From NCBI RefSeq assembly GCF_900108565.1, contig NZ_LT629971.1, positions 62,001 to 126,000 on the forward strand: a stretch of DNA of 64,000 nt. The letters run 5' to 3'. The DNA comes from Mycolicibacterium rutilum (GTDB lineage Bacteria > Actinomycetota > Actinomycetes > Mycobacteriales > Mycobacteriaceae). The position numbers were made by a program, and so were the translations under genes. Of this stretch, positions 45,725 through 53,807 are shown piece after piece. The notes under the pieces were generated by a model. The model was not told the DNA's origin. It did not search any database and worked only from the letters and a program-made list of their open reading frames with translations. Within the stretch, counting starts at the first letter, position 1, and each line of letters starts with the position of its first letter.

Positions 45725-46642
45725 CTAATCAGCCGCAATGACGCCGAGGTCCTGCAGCGGCCTGACGTAGTACAGCTCCGCGATGTCGAGCTCCCTTGCC
45801 TGTTGCTCGGCGGAGACCGGTGTCATGAAATCACCGTAGACTCGTTCGAGGTAGCGCTCCTTATCGCGCGGCGCCTTGAATAACCGGCCATCCAACTCCA
45901 CCTCCGTAGCGCTGTTGAACCAGGCCGCCTCGAAGAATTGTCGGGCTCCGAACCGACCGCAGCTATCGGCGACGGTTCCACCCCGAAACCGCGCCCTCCG
46001 CACGCGATTCATCCCCCAGAGCAGCACTCGCGACGGTACAAACGCAAGCGGGATCTTGGCGAGACGCGTGATGATGCGCTTCCGCAGGTCGTAATGGAGT
46101 TTTTCCTCGATCGCGACCAGCTTGAGCATGTGAGCGAGGTTCACCGCCTTGACGAAAACCGCATAGCTGAAGCGACCAACTCGGCTCTCGGGCCCCCGGC
46201 CCAGCGGGTAGAGGTCGATGCGCAAGATCTTATGATCGATACCTCGATATGCGACGCGCGAGAACGTCTGCTCGTATCCGGGAGTCGATAAGGGACTCAG
46301 CAGGCACATCTCGGGGGGAAGCTCTGCCTCCAGCACCCGACAGAGCGCGTCGTACCTATCCACTGGTACGAGGACGTCAACGTCGGTATCCCACGCTATG
46401 AGTCGTTGATCGCGCACTGCGCCAAGCAAAGTGCCGTACGCCAAGAAGTACGGCAACCCGTTGTCACAGGCCACCCGATTCAACTCCGTGAGCATGTCAA
46501 TGAGCATGCGGTGTACGGAAATCATTCCCTTTGTCGGTGAACGATTGACATCGGAAAGACTGTCAACTTCTTCGTATGAGCTGTTCAAATTCAGTTCCTC
46601 GACTACTCGCGCACCGTGTTTACCTATCACGAACGAACTCAC
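45725..46642 (-). CDS. LicD-family phospho(no)transferase, copy 1
   Basis: 305 residues. LicD proteins move phosphocholine or similar groups from CDP-activated donors to glycans; relatives in phosphonate clusters are thought to move phosphonates. Seen: GTLLGAVR at 70-77 and WDTDVDVLVPVDRY at 84-97, the metal/nucleotide motifs, plus RIDLYPLGRGPES. GTG start at 46642 shares GTGA with the end of the priming transferase, so the pair is coupled. Paralogue of the gene at 51421. Confidence 0.88.
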   Translation of the reverse strand: MSSFVIGKHGARVVEELNLNSSYEEVDSLSDVNRSPTKGMISVHRMLIDMLTELNRVACDNGLPYFLAYGTLLGAVRDQRLIAWDTDVDVLVPVDRYDALCRVLEAELPPEMCLLSPLSTPGYEQTFSRVAYRGIDHKILRIDLYPLGRGPESRVGRFSYAVFVKAVNLAHMLKLVAIEEKLHYDLRKRIITRLAKIPLAFVPSRVLLWGMNRVRRARFRGGTVADSCGRFGARQFFEAAWFNSATEVELDGRLFKAPRDKERYLERVYGDFMTPVSAEQQARELDIAELYYVRPLQDLGVIAAD

Positions 46643-48183
46643 CGACCGCGGGAAAGCACCACTTCTCGGAAGGTCCTCAAGATGATCTTGATGTCGAGCC
46701 AGAGCGACCAGTTCTCGATATAGAAATTGTCGTAACGAGCTCGATCGGCAATCGATGTGTCTCCACGGAGCCCACTGACTTGCGCGAACCCGGTAAGGCC
46801 AACCTGCACCCGGTGGCGGTGGGCATACCTGTCGAACTGAAGCGAAAATTGTTCGACGAAGTGCGGCCGCTCTGGACGAGGCCCGACTAAAGTCATGTCG
46901 CCTCGGAGGATGTTCCATAGTTGCGGTAGCTCGTCTAGCGACGTACAACGGAGGAACCGCCCGATAGGGCCAACTCGACGGTCAGTCGCCACGCACCATA
47001 GCGTCTGGGACTCCGACTCACTGGCCGGCCGCATCGTCCGGAATTTCAAGACTTCGAAATGCTTGCCGTCACGTCCAACCCGGATCTGACGGAAGATTAT
47101 CCCCGGTCCTCCCTCGATCCGAACGGCTAGCGCTGTGGCCAAAAGGAGAGGTAGCAACATGACGAGGGCAGCAGACGCGACTACGACGTCGAACGCACGT
47201 TTAACTATCCTCGACGGACCGTGAAGGTTCGGATTCCGTACGCGCGACACAGGGATAGATCCAATGTGGTCCGCGGCGCCCGTCTGCGTATGGAAGTAGT
47301 GAAGTCTGGGAACGACGAGTAGTTCGGCGCTATGACACGCCTTCGTACGCACTACGTCGATCAGTACACGCTCGTCGAACTGACCATCCGCAACAAGCAG
47401 CGTGTCCGAACCGCTCGTCAATACCGCGATCTCGAGATCTGCGAGACGTCCTAACCGAGGCACGAACTCTTCTGCCGGCGAGTGGTTCGCGTCATCGACA
47501 AATCCTTCGATGACAAGGCCGTACTCTTGGTGGTCTGAGAGAATCCTCGCGAGCTCAGCCGCGACAGCACCTCCTCCTATCAGGACGGTGCGATGCCGCG
47601 AGATCCCCCGGCTGCGTCCGAGCGCGATGAGGCGAGTCGTCAATAGGCGACCAAGGATCACCAGAACGGATGCTTGGAACGCCGTTTCGAGGAAGACCCA
47701 AACCTGTGATTTCTCGTGCAGGTGCAGTATCACTGCAGAGACCGCGGCGGCGGCCGTAAGCAGCCGAGTAACGAGCGTAGGCAGCTCGTCGAGAACGCTC
47801 AGGTGAAGTCGCGCAACGTACTTGCCGCCGTCGCTGAGCAACAAGGTCGCCAGTACAGCCATGGCCACTGCGGCATAAAACTGATGTGGGCGCCACGCCA
47901 TAGGTAAAAGGATGAGGGCGAAATCTACAGCCGGGACCACCATCCACGCTCGTATGCCACTGAGTAGCTTTTTCTCGCGAGGGGACGGCGCCAGGTCTCT
48001 TCCGTGGAGGTACTTCTCACGAGCCTCACTGGCACTTTCGACAGCGTCACGAAGACCGAACGTCTCGCGATCGGCCAGATTCTCGGTGAGCGCGCGAGAC
48101 ACGATGTGCGGTTCAACGCCGGGTTGCTGGACAGCGGCTCCCCATCGAATAGCCGAAGCAGCAGGATCGACGACTTCGGTCAC
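46639..48183 (-). CDS. Polyprenyl-phosphate priming glycosyltransferase, copy 1
   Basis: 514 residues, WbaP/WcaJ family. Seen: four N-terminal membrane helices, a CoA-binding-like Rossmann domain with VLIGGGAVAAELARIL, a fifth helix, and the catalytic domain with KFRTMRP, DELPQLWNIL and TLVGPRPERPHFVEQF. It places the first sugar-phosphate on undecaprenyl phosphate. The last 79 conserved residues are identical to copy 2 at 52320 except at the very end. GTG start at 48183. First gene of an operon with licD copy 1 and the GT4 gene. Confidence 0.9.
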   Translation of the reverse strand: MTEVVDPAASAIRWGAAVQQPGVEPHIVSRALTENLADRETFGLRDAVESASEAREKYLHGRDLAPSPREKKLLSGIRAWMVVPAVDFALILLPMAWRPHQFYAAVAMAVLATLLLSDGGKYVARLHLSVLDELPTLVTRLLTAAAAVSAVILHLHEKSQVWVFLETAFQASVLVILGRLLTTRLIALGRSRGISRHRTVLIGGGAVAAELARILSDHQEYGLVIEGFVDDANHSPAEEFVPRLGRLADLEIAVLTSGSDTLLVADGQFDERVLIDVVRTKACHSAELLVVPRLHYFHTQTGAADHIGSIPVSRVRNPNLHGPSRIVKRAFDVVVASAALVMLLPLLLATALAVRIEGGPGIIFRQIRVGRDGKHFEVLKFRTMRPASESESQTLWCVATDRRVGPIGRFLRCTSLDELPQLWNILRGDMTLVGPRPERPHFVEQFSLQFDRYAHRHRVQVGLTGFAQVSGLRGDTSIADRARYDNFYIENWSLWLDIKIILRTFREVVLSRGR

Positions 48184-48738
48184 GATTCACCGCCCGGGGC
48201 AGCCATGATCGCTTCCAGGAAGAGCTCCGTTGCGGGCCGACCGCAAGCGGCGGTATCTGCTCGTTTCCTCCCGCTACCGATCTTGTTGACGCAGATATGC
48301 GCGCAACCAAATACAAACACCATTACCCCCTGTAGCCGCCAAAAGGCGACTTTGCTCGCACATGTAAGACGTCGCGGGCACCTACCAGCGGCTCACGCAG
48401 TAGCCCCAAAATGTGACGACTACGTCCGCGACTCTTCCCTCCCTACGATGAACAGCATATTAACGCACGGGATGGAAGGGAATACGGGGATTCCCTATGT
48501 TTTCAAGGAGTTAACTCAGCAACCCGTTCGTTAACCAACCTCGGACACGGCGCTCGACCCGCGAACGGCCCCTCACCACCGGGCCACCCGAGGAAACGCT
48601 GGCTTATTTCGCTTAACGGACAGAGCGCGCCGCCCGAGGGGCAAGTCACCGTCGTAACGCCCGGCCGCCGGCGGTCCGTCACACCCTTCACTGCGGCCGA
48701 CACGACGTAACTACTACGGAGCCAGTGCATATGCGCAG
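48184..48738. other. Long leader/intergenic region upstream of priming transferase 1
   Basis: 555 bp without a convincing gene. It holds the shared promoter motif at 48478-48497, leaving a predicted 5' leader of about 260 bases. Inside that leader a GTCGCC-TTTT-GGCGGC hairpin lies near 48333-48352. Confidence 0.55.
48478..48497 (-). promoter_or_regulatory. Shared promoter motif, copy 2
   Basis: On the minus strand TAGGGAATCCCCGTATTCCC. A -10-like TAATAT (48462-48457) follows 15 bases downstream. Oriented toward the priming transferase 1 operon. Confidence 0.55.
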
Positions 48739-50562
48739 CTAAGCAGCTTCCAGAGACTGCAGCACAGAAGCTATCAGCTTCACGAGGAGGTCGTTCGCAT
48801 CTCCATCTAGCACAGCTAGGCGAATGTAATCGTCGCGCTCGAGCCCGGTTTTGCCGATCAACGGCTTGATCAGCAACCCACCCTCTTCCAGGATTCGACG
48901 CGCCAGCTGCTGCACCACCCCTCGGTGCCTCAGTCGGCAAAGAACAAAGTTTGCCTGACTGGAGAAACACTCAATCCCCTCGATCTCACGGAGATTCGCA
49001 ATGAAACGGCTGCGCTCAGTTCGCACCCTCGCTAGCGATTGCACATAATCGTCGCGATAACGCGGAAGAAGTTCTAACAAAGACTCAGCCGGCGAACTGA
49101 TATTCCAGATCGGAAGCCGTTCGCGGATGGCCGCCAGAAGCACCTCATTCGCCGTGGCAAGGACGCCGAGTCTCAGGCCTGGAAGGCCATGGGTTTTGCC
49201 TAGGCTCTTCAGAACTACGACATGGGGGTTGTCCTGCAGCCTGCGGGAATCGAGCCAAGAGCTACAACAATCTTGATCAGCGAAATCTACAAAGGATTCG
49301 TCTAGAAGGACCAACTTGTCCAGCCTCGCCGCCGCGGCGCACACCTCTTCTAACTGTGGGTTCGACAGCACTGCACCAGTCGGATTGTGGGGATTGACTA
49401 GCACGAGCACGTCGAGCGTTGGAAGGGCTTCGATTAACACCTCAACCGAGGGGGTCAGTTCCGTCGAGGCGGAATATATCTCGATCACTCGATCTGATCG
49501 GAACCGCGAACGATACTCCTCGAAACACGGCACGGGTACGCCGATGATTCTGTCACCAACCGCCTCAGCGACAGCGGCGATGAGTTCTGATGCGCCGTTG
49601 CCGAGGACAACTTCCTCGGGCGCAACGCCGAAGACCTCCGCTGCAAGATGGCCGAGTACCGAATGGGAGGACGGATACATGGATGCTACCGAGGCGAATT
49701 TCGCACTCAACTCGAGCTTCAAGGGTTCGGTTGGGAAATATGGGTTTACAAGAAGCGCAAAATCCCGCACATGCGGGAACCGCCAGAGACCTCCGTAACG
49801 CGTCAGGTACGCGTTAAAGACCTCATTGGAGGGGGCAAAGACAGTGCTGGCGTTTAAGAGATCGTGGGCATTGTCAATTTCGTACCACCGGTGGTCCGAA
49901 ACGATCATAGCGCTCAGCTTCGGCAGAGCCGGACCAGTAAGGATGGAGAGAACCTCTTCATAGTATGCATTTTTGCCGATGGCTTCGACGTACGCATTTA
50001 GAAATGGCATATACGTCGAGGTGATATATTGCTTGGAGAATTTATAGATATTTATCGTTTTAAAATAGTCTGATCGACCGTGATCCTGGAGATTCTTTGG
50101 GATGAAAGACTCGACGGTCCCGGACTCGTTCACCGTGACTACGGTCCCGTCGAGTCCCGCGTGGTACTGCGCCACCGCGACGACGTTCGGTCGTGTGTCT
50201 TCGGCCAATCTTGCGAGAATCGAGTGATCGAATATAACGTCGGCTTCGAGAAGTAGCGAATCATCGGCCGAAAACTCATGGCGAGCGCGGTACAAAGAAT
50301 AGATGTTGTTTGTTGTCGCGAACTCCGGATTCATCACGTAAATCACAGGTACACCTTGATAGGAGTCCCCGATCAAAGTCATCAGCTTCTCGGCCTTGAA
50401 GCCGACCACTAAAACTATGCGACTGACGCCCAGGGCAGCAAGTGAATCGAGGGCCCTCTCAATCAGGGCTCGACCGGCGACCTCCACCATGGCTTTGGGC
50501 TGGTCACGAGTCAGTTCACCAAGGCGACGCCCCATTCCGGCGGCCAAAATAAGGCCCTGCAT
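48739..50562 (-). CDS. Cytidylyltransferase fused to a PLP enzyme (PntC-like arrangement)
   Basis: 607 residues. N-terminal half (about 1-240) is LicC-like: LILAAGMGRRLGE with the NTP loop, NNIYSLYRAR, LLLEADVIFD and WYEIDNAHDL. C-terminal half (about 260-607) is a fold-type I PLP enzyme of the HisC/CobD kind: NPHNPTGAV, DESFVDF, and Schiff-base motif SLGKTHGLPGLRLG. Nucleotidyltransferase-aminotransferase fusions activate 2-aminoethylphosphonate in phosphonate clusters (PntC). But the PLP half here resembles CobD/HisC more than class V AEP transaminases, so serine-phosphate decarboxylation to phosphoethanolamine, then CDP-ethanolamine, is also possible. Start at ATG 50562; family N-terminus begins there. 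Confidence 0.83.
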   Translation of the reverse strand: MQGLILAAGMGRRLGELTRDQPKAMVEVAGRALIERALDSLAALGVSRIVLVVGFKAEKLMTLIGDSYQGVPVIYVMNPEFATTNNIYSLYRARHEFSADDSLLLEADVIFDHSILARLAEDTRPNVVAVAQYHAGLDGTVVTVNESGTVESFIPKNLQDHGRSDYFKTINIYKFSKQYITSTYMPFLNAYVEAIGKNAYYEEVLSILTGPALPKLSAMIVSDHRWYEIDNAHDLLNASTVFAPSNEVFNAYLTRYGGLWRFPHVRDFALLVNPYFPTEPLKLELSAKFASVASMYPSSHSVLGHLAAEVFGVAPEEVVLGNGASELIAAVAEAVGDRIIGVPVPCFEEYRSRFRSDRVIEIYSASTELTPSVEVLIEALPTLDVLVLVNPHNPTGAVLSNPQLEEVCAAAARLDKLVLLDESFVDFADQDCCSSWLDSRRLQDNPHVVVLKSLGKTHGLPGLRLGVLATANEVLLAAIRERLPIWNISSPAESLLELLPRYRDDYVQSLARVRTERSRFIANLREIEGIECFSSQANFVLCRLRHRGVVQQLARRILEEGGLLIKPLIGKTGLERDDYIRLAVLDGDANDLLVKLIASVLQSLEAA

Positions 50563-50620
50563 CAGAGTTTCCCATCGTTCTCGTGACCCCCGCCGACCAA
50601 AACGAAGAATAATGGCCTGA

Positions 50621-51331
50621 TCACGACACACTCGCGAACACGTTGAATCGGCCGGCGGCGTTTCCGTAGCCTTCGATATCCTGATCGCAGACTAGGACGC
50701 TTTTCGCGCCCGCCGATTTCAGTGCCTGCGCGAACCAATCCCGCTGATAGTATTGGTGATCAAGGTTTTTGTACCGCCGTTCATACTCTTCTTGGCTTCC
50801 CGCCGTCTGATATCGCAGCGCGATCGTCTGCTCTCTTACCGCGATATCCGGTATGTCCATGATTGCCACTCCGCGCCGCGACTTCGCACAGATGATCTGG
50901 ATTACATCTCCTGCGTAGTCCAGCGAATTGAAGTACATGAATACCCCACTCGCTACTACATGGTCGTATTGCGGCTCTGCCGACACTTCGTTTGCCTCGC
51001 AGCACTCGAAAGTGCCTGCGGGCAGCGCCTTCGACGCCGCCTCGACGAGCGTCGAAGAATAATCCGACCCCGCGACGATCAATCCGCTCTCTTGCAGAGG
51101 AATCAGGAATGCTCCGGCGCCGCAGCCCACCTCGTACACACTGTCTCCCGGGCAGGCTCCTAGCTGCTCGCCTACCCGAGCCACGTACGATTTCCATGCA
51201 TCGACAGTCAGATTGCCGTGCCCTGTGTCGTAGCCGTTGGCGCGGAGGAGCTGGCCTAGGTCAGCTGAGCCGGCCCGCACTTGGCTGCCCTTTCGTTCCC
51301 AAACGGCTTGCCAGCCATCGGCAGAAGTCAT
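50621..51331 (-). CDS. SAM-dependent methyltransferase
   Basis: 236 residues. Seen: SAM motif I VYEVGCGAGAFL near 69-80, then SGLIVAGSDYS and DHVVASGVFMYF, a class I Methyltransf_25-type enzyme. GGAAGGG lies before ATG 51331, which is preferred to an upstream in-frame start at 51421 overlapping licD. Between licD copy 2 and the nucleotidyltransferase-PLP fusion in one operon. Could N- or O-methylate the aminoethyl group or a sugar; unresolved. Confidence 0.8.
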   Translation of the reverse strand: MTSADGWQAVWERKGSQVRAGSADLGQLLRANGYDTGHGNLTVDAWKSYVARVGEQLGACPGDSVYEVGCGAGAFLIPLQESGLIVAGSDYSSTLVEAASKALPAGTFECCEANEVSAEPQYDHVVASGVFMYFNSLDYAGDVIQIICAKSRRGVAIMDIPDIAVREQTIALRYQTAGSQEEYERRYKNLDHQYYQRDWFAQALKSAGAKSVLVCDQDIEGYGNAAGRFNVFASVS

Positions 51332-51420
51332 ATTTGACCCTTCCTGTCTTTGTGCCGCCCACTCAACGCGCCTTGTATCGGGCCACGAACCATGCGAGCG
51401 GGTTGACTTTTGATCGCGCA

Positions 51421-52317
51421 CTAAGCGTCCAATATGCCGATTTGACGCAAGGGCTTAAGGTAGTACTGGTCGGCGATCCTAAACTCGTCTTCCTGCTGGT
51501 CGGCAGGGGGCGGAGTCATATAGTCGCCGTATGTGAGCCGCAGGAAATGGTCGAAGCCCTCTGGGGCGGGAAACTTTCCTGACCCCATCCCGACCATCGT
51601 CGAAGACCTGAACCATTCCTCGTCGAAAAACTGGCGACGCCCGAACCACCCACAACTGTCGGCGAGCGTATTACCAGCGTATTCCCTATTCCGGATGTAC
51701 TCTATTGCAGACAACATCAGCTTCGCGGGTATCGGCGCGAGAAGCACCTTCGCGATGCGCGCAACCACCCGCTTACGGAAGCCGTAGTGAATCTTTTGCT
51801 GCAGGGGAACGAGCTTAAGCATGTAAGCAAGGTTCAGAGTTTTGGTCAGGCTGGAATAAAGAAATTGCGCAGCCAAACTCTCCGGACCCCGACCAAGCGG
51901 ATAGAGATCGATCCGGAGCATTTTATGATCGACTTCGCGAAAGCCTATGCGAGCAAAAGTATTCTCGTAGCCGTGCCCTGAGTGCGGGCTGTATAAGGAT
52001 AGATCATCTGGAAGTTGCTTCTGAAGTGCATCGCAAAGGGCGGCGTAGTCGTCGACCGGTACAAAAACGTCAACATCTACATCCCAATCGATGAGGCTTC
52101 GCTCCCTTACCGCACCGATCAATGTGCCATATGTCAAGAAGTATCGAAGTCCGTTCTCGCGGCTCACCTGATCAAGCGATAAGAGCATGTGCATGAGCAT
52201 TCTGTGAAGAGCCCACATGCCGCTGGCGAGGTTGTCGCTTGGGAGATGCTTCTCGCTGCCCTCAGGGTTGGAAGAAGTCGCGGGGTCCCGGCCGTCATCC
52301 AAGATTTTGACGAACAT
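51421..52317 (-). CDS. LicD-family phospho(no)transferase, copy 2
   Basis: 298 residues. Seen: GTLIGAVR at 64-71, WDVDVDVFVPVDDY at 78-91 and RIDLYPLGRGPES, as in copy 1. It is well diverged from copy 1 outside the motifs, so a different donor or acceptor is plausible. ATG lies 2 bases after the stop of priming transferase 2. The gene pair repeats the arrangement seen at 45725-48183. Confidence 0.88.
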   Translation of the reverse strand: MFVKILDDGRDPATSSNPEGSEKHLPSDNLASGMWALHRMLMHMLLSLDQVSRENGLRYFLTYGTLIGAVRERSLIDWDVDVDVFVPVDDYAALCDALQKQLPDDLSLYSPHSGHGYENTFARIGFREVDHKMLRIDLYPLGRGPESLAAQFLYSSLTKTLNLAYMLKLVPLQQKIHYGFRKRVVARIAKVLLAPIPAKLMLSAIEYIRNREYAGNTLADSCGWFGRRQFFDEEWFRSSTMVGMGSGKFPAPEGFDHFLRLTYGDYMTPPPADQQEDEFRIADQYYLKPLRQIGILDA

Positions 52318-52319
52318 TT

Positions 52320-53807
52320 TCAGCGGCCCCGGTAAAATAGAACTTCGCGGAATGTCCTGAGGATTATTTTGATGTCCAGCCACAACGACCAATTTTCGAT
52401 ATAGAAGTTGTCGTATCTCGCCCGGTCCGCGATTGAGGTATCGCCACGCAATCCGCTGACCTGAGCGAAGCCGGTCAGCCCGACCTGAACCCGATGGCGG
52501 TGGGCGTAACGGTCAAACTGCAACGAGAACTGCTCCACAAAATGCGGACGCTCGGGTCGCGGCCCGACGAGCGTCATCTCGCCTCGTAAGATGTTCCAAA
52601 GCTGCGGCAGTTCGTCCATCGATGTGCACCGGAGGAAACGTCCCACGGGTCCGACGCGGTCGTCGGTGGCTACACACCACAGCGTTTCGGACTCGCGCTC
52701 GGTGGCCGGCCGCATCGAACGAAACTTGAGTACCTCGAAATGCCTGCCGTCTAGACCCACGCGGACTTGTCGAAAAATCACGCCTGGCCCGCCCTCCAAC
52801 CGGACCGCCAAAGCGACCAACCCGAGCAGCGGTGAGAGCACGATCAGGGCTGTCGCGGCGACCGCGATGTCGAAGCCCCGCTTGATGAGTCGTGCAGGAC
52901 CGTGAAGGTTCGGGTTCCCGATTCGCATGATCGGGATCGAACCGATGTGGTCAGCGACGCCGGTGAGCGTATGGAAGTGATGCAAGCGCGGAACCACCAG
53001 CATCTCCGTGTCTCGACACCCTGCAGAGCGAACTACATCGATCAGCGCGCGCTCGTCGAAGCACCCATCGGCCACGAGAATCGTCTCGGCGCGGGTAGCG
53101 ATGACCACAGCCTCGAGGTCTTCCAACCGACCCAGGCGCCCCACGTACCCCTCCGCCGGGAATCGCGCGCCATCGTCTACGAAGCCGACGACGTTCAATC
53201 CGTAAACCGGATACTCGTGAAGGATTCTGGCTAGCTCGGCAGCCAACGGGCCGCCGCCGATGAGAACCGTACGGTGCTCAGCGAATCCCCGCCGGCGCGC
53301 GACGCCGATCAAGCGTGTAGTGACCAACCTTCCCGCAACCACCAGCAGGACTGACTGGCATGCCGTCTCCAAGAAGGTGACAACTGGGTACTGGGTGTGG
53401 AGCAGAAGGCTGACTGATGCGACTGATGCCACTGCGGTCAGCAATCGACCGGCTATTGTTGGCAGCTCATCCAGAAGACTAAGGTGCAACCGCGCTTGAT
53501 AGCGGACGCCTCCCGACAAAAGAAGGACTGCTAATAGCGCAGTTGCGAACACCGGAACGGCCTGATGAGGCCGCCACACCAGGGGTGCCAACATCAGCAC
53601 GAAATCGAGAGGCAGCACCAGCATCCATGCGCGGAGGTGCGCTGAACGCGTCGCCTCTCCGAGCAGCGGCGGACAACTCGTCGCGCCCACACCACCCTCG
53701 GGCCGCTGAAACGTCAGCTTCCGGTCGATTCGCAGCACGTCGGCCGACGGAGGCGCCGTAGCCACAGGAGCAATTGGTAGGGCATCGATCTCGACATGCG
53801 CGGTCAT
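52320..53807 (-). CDS. Polyprenyl-phosphate priming glycosyltransferase, copy 2
   Basis: 495 residues of the same family as copy 1: N-terminal membrane helices, Rossmann-like VLIGGGPLAAELARIL, and C-terminal KFRSMRP, DELPQLWNIL and TLVGPRPERPHFVEQF. The C-terminal catalytic end is protein-identical to copy 1 over 79 residues, while the DNA differs at many third positions. The N-terminal 60 residues are unrelated. ATG start. First gene of the second operon, with a promoter motif about 360 bp upstream. Confidence 0.9.
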   Translation of the reverse strand: MTAHVEIDALPIAPVATAPPSADVLRIDRKLTFQRPEGGVGATSCPPLLGEATRSAHLRAWMLVLPLDFVLMLAPLVWRPHQAVPVFATALLAVLLLSGGVRYQARLHLSLLDELPTIAGRLLTAVASVASVSLLLHTQYPVVTFLETACQSVLLVVAGRLVTTRLIGVARRRGFAEHRTVLIGGGPLAAELARILHEYPVYGLNVVGFVDDGARFPAEGYVGRLGRLEDLEAVVIATRAETILVADGCFDERALIDVVRSAGCRDTEMLVVPRLHHFHTLTGVADHIGSIPIMRIGNPNLHGPARLIKRGFDIAVAATALIVLSPLLGLVALAVRLEGGPGVIFRQVRVGLDGRHFEVLKFRSMRPATERESETLWCVATDDRVGPVGRFLRCTSMDELPQLWNILRGEMTLVGPRPERPHFVEQFSLQFDRYAHRHRVQVGLTGFAQVSGLRGDTSIADRARYDNFYIENWSLWLDIKIILRTFREVLFYRGR

